NCBI GenBank assembly: GCA_046074525.1
Contig: JBJTOK010000021.1
Coordinates: 94,013-158,012, forward strand
Origin: JAHEZL01 sp046074525
GTDB taxonomy: Bacteria; Bacteroidota; Bacteroidia; Flavobacteriales_C; GCA-002722245
Length of the DNA stretch: 64,000 bases
Direction of reading: 5' to 3'
Part shown: positions 26,295 through 35,260 of the stretch, piece by piece
Numbering within the stretch: the first letter of the stretch is position 1
Layout of the letters: each line of letters begins with the position of its first letter
Notes under the pieces: model-generated
What the model saw: only the letters and a program-made list of their open reading frames with translations
Databases searched by the model: none
Told to the model about the DNA's origin: nothing
Position numbers and translations under genes: made by a program

Positions 26295-27980
26295 ATGTCA
26301 GAAGGCAAACAAGTTATATTTTCTATGTCGAAGGTTTCCAAGGTGCTACCTTCAGGAAAAACAATTATAAAAGACATCTACCTGTCTTTCTTTTACGGTG
26401 CTAAAATTGGTATCCTCGGTTTAAACGGTTCAGGTAAATCTACCTTACTCAAAATCATCGCCGGTGTTGATAAAAACTATCAGGGTGATGTGGTTTTTTC
26501 TCCGGGCTATTCTATCGGTTACCTCGAGCAGGAACCACAGCTCGATGAAAGCAAAACCGTGATGGATATTGTGCGTGAAGGCGTGCAGGACGTGATGGAT
26601 GTGTTGAAGGAATACGAAGACATCAACAACAAGTTCATGGATGCCGAAGTGTTGGAGAATCCTGAGAAAATGGAAAAACTCATTGCGCGTCAGGCAGTAG
26701 TTCAGGAGAAAATTGATGCGATGGATGCCTGGGAAATCGATAATAAACTGGAAAGAGCAATGGACGCTTTGCAATGTCCTGATGGCGATACCCCGGTGAA
26801 TGTGCTCTCGGGTGGTGAGCGCCGCCGGGTGGCTTTGTGCCGCTTGCTTTTGAAAAAGCCGGATATCCTCCTCCTGGATGAGCCTACCAACCACCTGGAT
26901 GCTGAATCTGTTCAGTGGTTAGAAATTTTCTTGCAACAGTATCAGGGAACAGTTATCGCTGTAACGCACGACCGTTACTTCCTTGATAACGTAGCCGGCT
27001 GGATTCTCGAATTGGATCGAGGTGAAGGTATTCCATGGAAAGGAAATTATTCTGAATGGCTTGATCAGAAAGCGAAGCGCCTGGCTCAGGAAGAGAAGAC
27101 GGAAAGCAAGCGTAAGAAAATCCTTGAACGAGAGTTGGAGTGGGTGCGCATGGGCGTTAAAGGTCGCGGTACCAAATCGAAAGCACGTTTGGCGAACTAC
27201 GACAAGATGCTTGCCGATGAAGGAAAAGAAAAAATGGAAAACCTCGAGATCTACATTCCAAACGGACCACGTTTGGGTAATGATGTTATTGAAGCGGTGG
27301 GTGTATCTAAAGCTTATGGCGACAGGTTACTTTACGAGAACCTCAATTTCAAATTGCCTCCTGCAGGTATCGTTGGTATTATCGGGCCGAACGGTGCGGG
27401 TAAAACTACTTTGTTCCGCATGATTTTAGGATTGGAGCAACCTACCAGTGGGGAGTTCAAAGTGGGTCCGACAGTGAAGATTTCATATGTTGATCAATCG
27501 CACAAAGACATCAATCCTGAAAAAACAGTATATGAGGTGCTGTCCGGTGGTGCAGATAATATCAATCTCGGCGGAAAAATGATGAACGCTCGTGCATATT
27601 GTTCGCGCTTCAATTTTGGCGGTACCGACCAGGGCAAAAAATGCGGTGTGCTTTCCGGTGGTGAAAGAAACCGTTTGCACCTGGCTATCGCTTTGAAAGA
27701 AGGCGGTAACGTTTTGCTCTTGGATGAGCCTACCAACGACATCGATGTAAATACTTTGCGTGCGCTCGAAGAAGCTCTCGAAAACTTCGCAGGTTGTGCC
27801 GTAATCATTTCCCACGATCGTTGGTTCCTCGACCGTGTTTGTACGCATATCCTCGCTTTTGAAGGTGATTCAGTAGTTTATCCATTCGATGGTTCTTTCT
27901 CCGAATACGAAGAGAACAAGAAGAAGCGTTTGGGTGATGTGCAACCAAAGAAACTAAGGTTTAAGAAACTTACGGCTTAG
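26295..27980 (+). CDS. ettA: ABC-F translation factor EttA
   Basis: This cytoplasmic protein has 561 residues and two ATP-binding cassettes but no membrane part. Cassette 1 has GLNGSGKST and the VNVLSGGERRRVALC signature with LLLDEPTNHLD. Cassette 2 has GPNGAGKTT, GVLSGGERNRLHLA and LLLDEPTNDID. Its start (VIFSMSKVSKVLPSGKTIIKDI) and length match EttA, which gates the first peptide bond by binding the ribosomal E site according to ATP/ADP levels. I chose the ATG at 26295, since an earlier in-frame start at 26223 overlaps the divergent gene. A strong terminator follows. Confidence 0.93.
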   Translation: MSEGKQVIFSMSKVSKVLPSGKTIIKDIYLSFFYGAKIGILGLNGSGKSTLLKIIAGVDKNYQGDVVFSPGYSIGYLEQEPQLDESKTVMDIVREGVQDVMDVLKEYEDINNKFMDAEVLENPEKMEKLIARQAVVQEKIDAMDAWEIDNKLERAMDALQCPDGDTPVNVLSGGERRRVALCRLLLKKPDILLLDEPTNHLDAESVQWLEIFLQQYQGTVIAVTHDRYFLDNVAGWILELDRGEGIPWKGNYSEWLDQKAKRLAQEEKTESKRKKILERELEWVRMGVKGRGTKSKARLANYDKMLADEGKEKMENLEIYIPNGPRLGNDVIEAVGVSKAYGDRLLYENLNFKLPPAGIVGIIGPNGAGKTTLFRMILGLEQPTSGEFKVGPTVKISYVDQSHKDINPEKTVYEVLSGGADNINLGGKMMNARAYCSRFNFGGTDQGKKCGVLSGGERNRLHLAIALKEGGNVLLLDEPTNDIDVNTLRALEEALENFAGCAVIISHDRWFLDRVCTHILAFEGDSVVYPFDGSFSEYEENKKKRLGDVQPKKLRFKKLTA

Positions 27981-27997
27981 AAAATTTCAATTATGCT

Positions 27998-28030
27998 AAA
28001 AGCCAAACCGAGCAAAAGGTTTGGCTTTTT
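27998..28030 (+). terminator. Intrinsic terminator after ettA
   Basis: AAAAGCCAAACC (27998-28009) pairs with GGTTTGGCTTTT (28018-28029), followed by further T residues. Confidence 0.92.
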
Positions 28031-28058
28031 TGTTTAATTTCTTCCGGAATAAAATTCA

Positions 28059-29129
28059 ATGAAAAATTACCTGCCAAGTTTGAATGGAATAAGGGCCATC
28101 AGTATACTACTGGTAATTTCTAATCATTTATTCAGTCAGCATTACGACGGAAATCCTTATCTCACTTCCAATAGAATTCTTCAGTTGCTTACAACTATTT
28201 TCATTGATGGGCAATTAGGAGTCAACATGTTTTTCGTATTGTCGGGCTTTTTAATCACCACTTTATTGCTGGAAGAAGAACAATTGTCGGGTACCATCTC
28301 CATCAAAGATTTCTATGTGAGAAGAATGAGAAGGATTTTCCCGGCTTATTACTTTTTGCTTTTGGTGTATTTTGTCTTGCGTGTGGTCACCTATCTTACT
28401 TTTCCATTTATCTGGATCAGTTACCAGTCGTGGATTACATCGCTTACATTTACTAAGTATTTCAATTATGGCCGGGATTCTTATACCGGCCATTTGTGGT
28501 CGTTAGCAGTGGAAATGCATTTCTATATACTGTGGCCATTGATCTTCAAATGGGGTTCAGCCTGGAGGAAAAAAATACTAATTGGAGTGGTTTTATTGCT
28601 TCCTTTTTTACGCTTGTATTTGTGGTACAATCCCAATGAATGGATGCAACCCTTGTCTATTTTTACCCGCTTTGATGCCTTGGTCATAGGTTGTTTGTTC
28701 GCGGTGTACAAAACGCAGATCTGGGGCTGGATGAATAACTATCAAAATACAGTGTTTTTTCTATCCCTGATGTGTCTGACGTTCATGAGTTATTTTTCCA
28801 CTTTGCCTTACGCGCTGGAAGCTCCTTTTTGTAGTATAGATCAATCTGTGGGTTCTACCAGGGGAACGATAGCCAATGTAGCTATGGGCTGTATATTGTT
28901 GTATTCACTGATGCATACCAAAGGGTGGTGGTATCAATTACTCAATTCAAAAATCATGATTCATTTAGGTGTACTGTCTTTTAGTTTATACCTGTGGCAG
29001 CAGCTTTTCTTAAGCAGCAATGACTATTGGATCAATATCTTCCCTGTCAATATAGCGTTGATATATCTGACGGCATTATTTAGCTATCATTTTATTGAAA
29101 AGCCTTTGCGTCCTCCATCGCTTCGATGA
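28059..29129 (+). CDS. Acyltransferase-3 family membrane protein (OafA/YrhL-like)
   Basis: This 356-residue protein has about ten membrane helices. The family N-terminus LNGIRAISILLVISNHL carries the conserved R and H, and FVLSGFLITTLLLEEE plus RRMRRIFPAYYFLL follow. Such proteins move acetyl or other acyl groups from the cytoplasm onto surface sugars of LPS, capsule or wall. No partner SGNH domain is fused. A terminator upstream isolates it from ettA, and the hisS promoter starts just after its stop. Confidence 0.88.
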   Translation: MKNYLPSLNGIRAISILLVISNHLFSQHYDGNPYLTSNRILQLLTTIFIDGQLGVNMFFVLSGFLITTLLLEEEQLSGTISIKDFYVRRMRRIFPAYYFLLLVYFVLRVVTYLTFPFIWISYQSWITSLTFTKYFNYGRDSYTGHLWSLAVEMHFYILWPLIFKWGSAWRKKILIGVVLLLPFLRLYLWYNPNEWMQPLSIFTRFDALVIGCLFAVYKTQIWGWMNNYQNTVFFLSLMCLTFMSYFSTLPYALEAPFCSIDQSVGSTRGTIANVAMGCILLYSLMHTKGWWYQLLNSKIMIHLGVLSFSLYLWQQLFLSSNDYWINIFPVNIALIYLTALFSYHFIEKPLRPPSLR

Positions 29130-29136
29130 AAAAATG

Positions 29137-29144
29137 TATTTTTG
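29137..29144 (+). promoter_or_regulatory. -7 element of hisS
   Basis: TATTTTTG fits TAnnTTTG and sits in the 34-base gap before the hisS ATG at 29164. The -33 motif is not evident. Confidence 0.4.
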
Positions 29145-29163
29145 TCCATCTTGAATTGAAATT

Positions 29164-30552
29164 ATGTCGAAACCATCTATCCCTAAAGGCACCCGCGATT
29201 TTTTACCACAGCAAATGGTAAAGCGGAATTATCTGTTTGATACGCTGAGAAGCATTTTCAAAAAATATGGTTTCCTGCCCATTGAAACACCGGCGGTAGA
29301 GAATTTATCGACGCTGATGGGAAAGTATGGAGAAGAAGGGGATAGATTGATTTTTAAAATCTTGAATTCAGGAGATTATCTGGGTTCTGTACAAAATCTG
29401 GCGCAGCAGACTTCTGTGACTTTAACAAAAGAAATTTCTGAGAAAGCTTTGCGCTACGATCTCACTGTTCCTTTTGCACGCTTTGTAGTGCAAAACCAAA
29501 ACGAATTACATTTTCCTTTCAAGCGCTTCCAGATACAACCTGTTTGGCGCGCTGATCGTCCGCAAAAAGGCCGTTACCGTGAGTTTTTCCAGTGTGATGT
29601 GGATGTGGTGGGAAGTGATTCGCTTTTATATGAAATCGAATTCATCCAGATTTTCAATGAAGCGCTGACTGCCTTGAAAGTTCCTGGTTTTCAAATTAAA
29701 ATCAACAACAGAAAAATTTTATCTGGTATCGCTGAAGTGGTTGGCGCTGCTGATAAAATCGTTGATATTACTGTCGCCATCGACAAGCTGGATAAAATCG
29801 GATTGGAGAAAGTCAACGAAGAAATGTTGCAGAAGGGGGTGAGTCAGGAAGCCATTGAAAAACTACAGCCTATCATCCAGCTTTCAGGAAGTACAAAAGA
29901 GAAATTTGCAACGTTGAGATCAGTGCTCTCTTCTTCAGCTATTGGTATTAAGGGCGTTGAAGAGTTAGAATTTATTTTTGCTTCTGCAGAAAAATTAACT
30001 GTTGCTCAAAATTTATATCTCGATATCACCCTCGCAAGAGGTTTGAATTACTACACCGGTGCTATCTTCGAAGTAAGTGCCGATAATTTCAAAGGCAGTA
30101 TCTGCGGTGGTGGTCGCTATGATGATCTTACCGGAATCTTTGGATTGAAAGGACTTTCAGGTGTTGGTATCTCTTTTGGTGCCGATCGAATTTTTGATGT
30201 GCTAGAAGAATATAATCTCTTTCCTGAAAATTTATTGCAAACTACCGATGTGCTGTTCATCAACTTTGGCGATGCCGAAGCGCTGTTCTCCATGCAGGTG
30301 ATTCAGCAATTGCGTGCACATGGTATTAGCTGCGAAATGTATCCTTCCAATGCGAAAATGCAAAAGCAGATGACTTATGCGAATAATAAGGCCGTGCGCT
30401 TTGTAGCGATGATTGGCACCAACGAAATGAATGAAAATAAAGTGTCGCTCAAAAATATGATTACCGGTGAGCAAAAGCTTGTGCCTGTTGATCATTTTTA
30501 CAACGATGCTGCTTTTACCAAAGAGTTTTTCAATATCAACGCTGAAGGATAA
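29164..30552 (+). CDS. hisS: Histidyl-tRNA synthetase
   Basis: This 462-residue class II synthetase charges tRNA-His. It has PKGTRDFLPQ at the N-terminus, motif 2 (FQIQPVWRADRPQKGRYREFFQCDVD), the histidine-specific GLNYYTGAIFEV and CGGGRYDDL, and motif 3 (GVGISFGADRIFD). A C-terminal anticodon-binding domain follows. The length is slightly longer than the E. coli enzyme. A glycosyltransferase gene starts 3 bases after the stop and is probably co-transcribed. Confidence 0.96.
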   Translation: MSKPSIPKGTRDFLPQQMVKRNYLFDTLRSIFKKYGFLPIETPAVENLSTLMGKYGEEGDRLIFKILNSGDYLGSVQNLAQQTSVTLTKEISEKALRYDLTVPFARFVVQNQNELHFPFKRFQIQPVWRADRPQKGRYREFFQCDVDVVGSDSLLYEIEFIQIFNEALTALKVPGFQIKINNRKILSGIAEVVGAADKIVDITVAIDKLDKIGLEKVNEEMLQKGVSQEAIEKLQPIIQLSGSTKEKFATLRSVLSSSAIGIKGVEELEFIFASAEKLTVAQNLYLDITLARGLNYYTGAIFEVSADNFKGSICGGGRYDDLTGIFGLKGLSGVGISFGADRIFDVLEEYNLFPENLLQTTDVLFINFGDAEALFSMQVIQQLRAHGISCEMYPSNAKMQKQMTYANNKAVRFVAMIGTNEMNENKVSLKNMITGEQKLVPVDHFYNDAAFTKEFFNINAEG

Positions 30553-30555
30553 GTC

Positions 30556-31419
30556 ATGAAGGTTTCGGGTTTCACTATCATCCGCAATGCTGTTAAATAC
30601 GACTTCCCTGTTGTGGAAGCTATCTCTTCTGTGCTGCCTTTGTGCGACGAGTTTGTAGTTGCTGTAGGCGATTGCGAAGATGGAACGCTGGAGCTCATTC
30701 AAAGCATCAATTCTCCCAAAATCAAAATTATCCGTACCGTTTGGGAAGAAGAGAAATATCGTTCTAAACATCTGCAGATTCTCGCGGTGGAAACCGATAA
30801 GGCTTTTAAAGCGATTTCAAAAGATAGCGACTGGGCTTTTTATATTCAGAGTGATGAAGCTTTGCACGAGCAATATCTCGACAATACTTATAAAGCGATG
30901 CAGCAGTGGAAAGATGATCAGCGCGTGGAAGGTTTGCTTTTCAACTACAAGCATTTTTATGGATCTTACGATTACATTGGTGCTTCACCTCGTTGGTACC
31001 GCCGGGAAGTGCGCATCATCCGCAATCGCGCAGATATTTTCTCTTACAAGGATGCACAGGGTTTCCGCAAGCTGCCCAACGAAAAATTAAATGTGAAACT
31101 CATCGACGCTGAGATTTTTCATTATGGCTATGTCCGTGATCCAAAAAAGATGGCAGAGAAAATGAATTTCAATCAGGCTATGCATACCGATGACCCATCA
31201 AAAATGATGGCTTTTTACAACTATGATAATGTAGATGCACTCCATCGTTTTGAAGGTACGCATCCCAAAGTAATGCAGGAATGCATTAATAAAATGAACT
31301 GGGAATTCGATTTTGATCCGTCATTCAATAAGATGCGATTGAAGGATAAATTCAAGTTGTTTTCTGAAAAGCTTACGGGGAGAAGAATAGGGGAGTACAG
31401 GAATTATAAGATTGTCTGA
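30556..31419 (+). CDS. Glycosyltransferase family 2-like protein
   Basis: The 287-residue product has a GT-A-like N-terminus (MKVSGFTIIRNAVKYDFPVVEAI, FVVAVGDCEDGT) and an acidic AFYIQSDEALHE segment in the place of the DxD metal site. This resembles cytoplasmic GT2-type sugar transferases whose substrates are often unknown. It has no membrane helices. It follows hisS by 3 bases and converges on the sugar operon, the only glycosyltransferase-like gene near it. The stop codon lies inside a palindromic element. Confidence 0.78.
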   Translation: MKVSGFTIIRNAVKYDFPVVEAISSVLPLCDEFVVAVGDCEDGTLELIQSINSPKIKIIRTVWEEEKYRSKHLQILAVETDKAFKAISKDSDWAFYIQSDEALHEQYLDNTYKAMQQWKDDQRVEGLLFNYKHFYGSYDYIGASPRWYRREVRIIRNRADIFSYKDAQGFRKLPNEKLNVKLIDAEIFHYGYVRDPKKMAEKMNFNQAMHTDDPSKMMAFYNYDNVDALHRFEGTHPKVMQECINKMNWEFDFDPSFNKMRLKDKFKLFSEKLTGRRIGEYRNYKIV

Positions 31420-31436
31420 ACCAAGGTTCAGGCAAT
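31411..31436. repeat. Compact palindrome (GTCTGAACC type)
   Basis: ATTGTCTGAACC (31411-31422) pairs with GGTTCAGGCAAT (31425-31436), with one U.G wobble and a 2-base centre. It covers the glycosyltransferase stop codon. The first arm is the exact inverse of GGTTCAGACAAT at 43627-43638, which suggests a dispersed repeat family. Confidence 0.65.
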
Positions 31437-31441
31437 AAGAA

Positions 31442-32188
31442 TTACAAACTCTGATTCACCAGTCTTCCCGATTCTACCAGCTTGTAAAGGTACTCCGAAC
31501 ACAGGGCTCGCTCAATTACTGCAAGGTGCGTTTCTTTGTGTATATCAGTCCCCACAAAATCAACAATGTTTTGATCAATCATCCAATGTGCTACGCCCAT
31601 GGATTCCGGACCGTAATGACCCGCCAGTGAGTTGATATTGATTTGAAAATACACCCCGCTTTCACGCAGTTGCTTTAATAAATCGTGATTGTAAAAATAA
31701 AAGGGGTAACGCTCAGGATGCGCGAGTAATGGTTTGTAGCCGAGGTCTTTTATCTTCTTGATGATAGGAAACGGATCTTCAGGTTGATTGATGTATGAAA
31801 ATTCAAAGAGAAGGTATTCGCCCCTGATTGGCAGCAAATCATTTTTTTCAATGAGCTCAAAGAAAAAATCATCGAAATAATATTCCGCTGCAGCATGCAC
31901 AGGCAAATCGATGTTTTCCTTTTTTAATATGTCATTCAGTTTTTTTGCGCCTTCGTTGATAGTGGTAGAGGAGTTGCGGTAAAAATCCGACATCACGTGA
32001 GGACTCGTCCAGAAAGATTTAAAGCCAAATTCCTTCAATCCTTTTACTAAGGCAAGTGACTCTTCGTGTGTTTGCGCACCATCGTCGATTCCTGCAATCA
32101 GGTGCGAATGGATATCAACGCCAATCAGCTTCGCGTCCAGTGGTGAACGTAAAGGTGCTTTTGGTTTTTTCCTGAAGAGTCCAAACAT
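31442..32188 (-). CDS. CpsB/YwqE-type PHP-domain tyrosine phosphatase
   Basis: The 248-residue product has metal-binding PHP motifs DIHSHLIAGIDDG near the N-terminus, LLAHPERY in the middle and GTDIH near the C-terminus. This is the manganese-dependent capsule-regulating phosphatase family (CpsB/CapC/YwqE), which removes phosphate from tyrosines of bacterial tyrosine kinases controlling polysaccharide length. It is the last gene of the ten-gene sugar operon. The partner kinase and export proteins are not in the window. Confidence 0.88.
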   Translation of the reverse strand: MFGLFRKKPKAPLRSPLDAKLIGVDIHSHLIAGIDDGAQTHEESLALVKGLKEFGFKSFWTSPHVMSDFYRNSSTTINEGAKKLNDILKKENIDLPVHAAAEYYFDDFFFELIEKNDLLPIRGEYLLFEFSYINQPEDPFPIIKKIKDLGYKPLLAHPERYPFYFYNHDLLKQLRESGVYFQININSLAGHYGPESMGVAHWMIDQNIVDFVGTDIHKETHLAVIERALCSEYLYKLVESGRLVNQSL

Positions 32189-32197
32189 TTTTATTGT

Positions 32198-33187
32198 TTA
32201 CGCTTTTTTAAAATATTTCTGTTCAAACCACTTGATAGTGTCCGCTAATCCGCTGTCGATAGTCACTGTAGGATTGTATCCCAGCAATTCTTTCGCCTTC
32301 GAAATATCGGCCAGTGAATCTTTCACATCGCCGGCACGTGGTGCTGTAAATGTAGGCTCTAAATCAGAGTTCACCGCCTTTTTAAGCATTTTAAACAAGT
32401 TGAGAACCGAAGTAGATTCACCAAAAGCAACATTGAACATCTCGCCCAGTGCGCGTTCATCCTTTGTGAACAAGGCTTTAATGTTGGCTTGTACAACATT
32501 GTCGATGAAAGTGAAATCTCTCGATTGATCGCCTTCGCCGTGAATTACCGGTGAATTACCGGAAAGCAAGGCATTCATGAACATTGGTATTACAGCGGCA
32601 TAAGGGCCATTCGGACTCTGGTGCGGACCGAATACGTTGAAATATCGTAAGCCGATAAACGGCGCACCATAAGTTTTGTAAAAAACTCGTCCGTACAATT
32701 CATCGGTTTGCTTGGTAACAGCATAAGGAGAAAGCGGATTCCCGATTTTATTTTCTCTTCTCGGCATTTCTTCTGAATCCCCGTAAACAGAAGAAGAGGA
32801 AGCAAACACCAATCGTTTTACTTTTTCATCTTTTGCAACGGTTAACAGATTTAAAAATGCAGTTACGTTGGCTTCGTTGGAAGCAATAGGATTGTTGATC
32901 GAACGTGGCACGGAGCCCAGAGCTGCCTGATGCAAAACGTAATCAACTCCTTTTACTGCTTTCTTGCAAACTTCAATGTCAACTAGTGATTCCTGGTAAA
33001 AAACCACGTTGGGTAATTTCAGGTATTGCTGAATGTTTTCAAGGTAGCCATTGGCCAGATTGTCTACAATCCTTATTTCCCCTGCGTTGTGCGCAACAAG
33101 ATATTTTACAAGATTGGATCCGATAAAACCAGCGCCACCAGTGACGAGGAATTTGAACCGACTTAAATCTTCTGAGTGATGCTTCAT
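32198..33187 (-). CDS. UDP-N-acetylglucosamine 4-epimerase (WbpP-like)
   Basis: This 329-residue short-chain dehydrogenase/reductase has the NAD site GGAGFIGSN, the catalytic region SSSSVYGD and Y-x-x-x-K in YAVTK. Its N-terminal extension and the HQAALGSVPRSINNP and NVFGPHQSPNGPYAAVIP segments resemble the WbpP/TviC group, which interconverts UDP-GlcNAc and UDP-GalNAc or their uronic acids. It is the ninth gene of the operon, 12 bases downstream of rfbB. Exact substrate choice needs biochemistry. Confidence 0.82.
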   Translation of the reverse strand: MKHHSEDLSRFKFLVTGGAGFIGSNLVKYLVAHNAGEIRIVDNLANGYLENIQQYLKLPNVVFYQESLVDIEVCKKAVKGVDYVLHQAALGSVPRSINNPIASNEANVTAFLNLLTVAKDEKVKRLVFASSSSVYGDSEEMPRRENKIGNPLSPYAVTKQTDELYGRVFYKTYGAPFIGLRYFNVFGPHQSPNGPYAAVIPMFMNALLSGNSPVIHGEGDQSRDFTFIDNVVQANIKALFTKDERALGEMFNVAFGESTSVLNLFKMLKKAVNSDLEPTFTAPRAGDVKDSLADISKAKELLGYNPTVTIDSGLADTIKWFEQKYFKKA

Positions 33188-33199
33188 AATATTGTTTTT

Positions 33200-34258
33200 C
33201 TACCTCGCGGCATATTGCGCTTCGTAGTATTTTTTATATTCTCCTGAAATTACCTGTTGTACCCAGCTCTGATTGTCGAGATACCACTGCACGGTTTTTT
33301 CCAGTCCTTCTTCAAATTTTGCTTTCGGTCTCCAGCCAAGTTTCTGATTCAGTTTAGTGAAATCAATAGCGTAACGGTGATCGTGCCCTGCGCGGTCTTT
33401 CACGAAGGTGATTAATTTTTCAGATGTTCCTTTTTCCTTGCCCAGCTTGCTGTCCATGATTTTACATAAAGAGCGTACCAGGTCGATATTTTTCCATTCA
33501 TTATCGCCACCGATGTTGTAAGTGTCTCCAACTTTCCCTTTATGGAAAATCAAATCGATGGCATCTACGTGATCCTCTACATACAACCAGTCGCGTACGT
33601 TATCACCTTTGCCATAAACTGGCAGCGGTTTATTATTCAAAATATTGTTGATGCACAACGGAATCAATTTTTCGGGGAAGTGGAACGGACCGTAATTGTT
33701 GGAGCAGTTGCTGATCACTGTAGGCAAGCCATAAGTTTCATGGTAAGCACGTACAAAATGATCGGAAGCAGCCTTGCTGGAAGAGTAAGGTGAACGTGGA
33801 TCATAAGGCGTTATCTCCAGGAATTTCCCTGTGTCACCCAAGCTACCATAAACTTCATCAGTAGAAATGTGATAGAAGCGATGAGGTGCGTTATCGGTCC
33901 ATAAAGATTTACAAACATTCAGCAATGTCACAGTGCCCACCACATTGGTTTGCACAAATTCCATCGGGTTTAAAATAGAACGATCAACGTGCGATTCGGC
34001 AGCAGTATGGATAACATGATCAATACCGAATTCGGCGAAAATACTATTGATGGCCGCAGCATCACAAATATCAGCTTTTACAAAGCGGTAGTTCACGGCA
34101 TCCTTAACTGAGTCAAGGTTAGCAAGATTTCCGGCGTAAGTGAGTTTGTCAACGTTTACGATCAAATATTCCGGGTATTTCTTCACCAGCTGTCTTACCA
34201 GGCAACTGCCAATAAAACCCGCCCCGCCGGTCACCATTATTTTTTTAGCGTAGTTCAT
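33200..34258 (-). CDS. rfbB: dTDP-glucose 4,6-dehydratase
   Basis: The product has 352 residues from the ATG at 34258. It has the NAD motif GGAGFIGS and the diagnostic STDEVYGSLGD with the catalytic Asp-Glu pair, YSSSKAASD, and NCSNNYGPFHFPEKLIP. It makes dTDP-4-keto-6-deoxyglucose, precursor of rhamnose and other deoxysugars. None of rfbA, rfbC or rfbD is in this operon, so the rest of the pathway must be elsewhere. Its start overlaps the galE end by 14 bases. A longer in-frame start at 34309 is unlikely. Confidence 0.92.
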   Translation of the reverse strand: MNYAKKIMVTGGAGFIGSCLVRQLVKKYPEYLIVNVDKLTYAGNLANLDSVKDAVNYRFVKADICDAAAINSIFAEFGIDHVIHTAAESHVDRSILNPMEFVQTNVVGTVTLLNVCKSLWTDNAPHRFYHISTDEVYGSLGDTGKFLEITPYDPRSPYSSSKAASDHFVRAYHETYGLPTVISNCSNNYGPFHFPEKLIPLCINNILNNKPLPVYGKGDNVRDWLYVEDHVDAIDLIFHKGKVGDTYNIGGDNEWKNIDLVRSLCKIMDSKLGKEKGTSEKLITFVKDRAGHDHRYAIDFTKLNQKLGWRPKAKFEEGLEKTVQWYLDNQSWVQQVISGEYKKYYEAQYAAR

Positions 34259-35258
34259 TTTTCCTGTATGTTTTCTCGCGGTTCCATGCCGATGAAAGCA
34301 TGTCTTCAAGAGAGCGTTGTGTTTTCCAGTTTAATTTTTCTGCGGCCAGTTTTGAGTCCGAATAAATTTCAGAAACATCACCTGGTCTTCTGCCTTCAAT
34401 GCTGTATGGGATTTTGATGTTGTTCACCTTTTCAAAAGCATGAATCATTTCCAATACAGAGTAGCCATTTCCTGAGCCGAGATTGAATTTTTCAACTTCT
34501 GTAGAAACATTTTTTTCCAGTCGCTGATAAGCTTTCACATGCGCCGCTGCAAGATCAGATACGTGTATATAATCACGTACGCAGGAACCATCTTTAGTAT
34601 TGTAATCGTTGCCGAATACTTTAAGCTCTTTTAAATTACCCGATGCAGCTTTCAAAAGCAGCGGCATAAGGTTATTCATGTTGTCGGGATTTTCTCCCAG
34701 CAGTCCGGAAGGATGCGCACCAATCGGATTGAAGTAACGCAAACAAATCGCGTTTAAGTCGCCGGTTGCTGCAATATCTTCCATAATTTCCTCCGCTATT
34801 TTTTTGGTATTGCCGTAAGGAGAATTCGGTCGCTGCGTGGCGAAATCTTCATTCACCGGCACCTTTGTTACTTCCCCATAAACAGTGCAGGAAGAAGAGA
34901 AGATCATTTTCTTGAAAGCGCTTTCCTTCATGAAAGAAAGCAGGTTGATTAATCCGCCGACATTGTTTTCGTAATATTTTAAAGGCTGTTTTACCGATTC
35001 ACCAACAGCCATGTGAGCGGCAAAATGAATTACGCCTTCCAGGGGATATTTTCCTGCAATATTTAAGAGAGCTGCTTTGTTTTTAAGATCAATCACTTCC
35101 AGCGGAACAGCAACACCGGTAACGGTTTTAATGGATTCAATGGTTTCGGCTCGGGAAGCCGACAAGTCATCCAGGGCCACAACTTTGTAGCCCTGATTGA
35201 TCAACTCAACCACAGTATGTGAACCAATATATCCTGTTGCTCCGGTAACTAAAATCAT
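34245..35258 (-). CDS. galE: UDP-glucose 4-epimerase
   Basis: This 337-residue GalE-type enzyme has GATGYIGSHTVVELI, SSSCTVYG, YGNTK with the catalytic tyrosine and lysine, and LRYFNPIGAHPSG. It interconverts UDP-glucose and UDP-galactose. The length is normal. It is the seventh gene of the sugar operon, two bases after the dehydrogenase gene, and overlaps rfbB by 14 bases. Confidence 0.93.
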   Translation of the reverse strand: MILVTGATGYIGSHTVVELINQGYKVVALDDLSASRAETIESIKTVTGVAVPLEVIDLKNKAALLNIAGKYPLEGVIHFAAHMAVGESVKQPLKYYENNVGGLINLLSFMKESAFKKMIFSSSCTVYGEVTKVPVNEDFATQRPNSPYGNTKKIAEEIMEDIAATGDLNAICLRYFNPIGAHPSGLLGENPDNMNNLMPLLLKAASGNLKELKVFGNDYNTKDGSCVRDYIHVSDLAAAHVKAYQRLEKNVSTEVEKFNLGSGNGYSVLEMIHAFEKVNNIKIPYSIEGRRPGDVSEIYSDSKLAAEKLNWKTQRSLEDMLSSAWNREKTYRKNELR

Positions 35259-35260
35259 GA

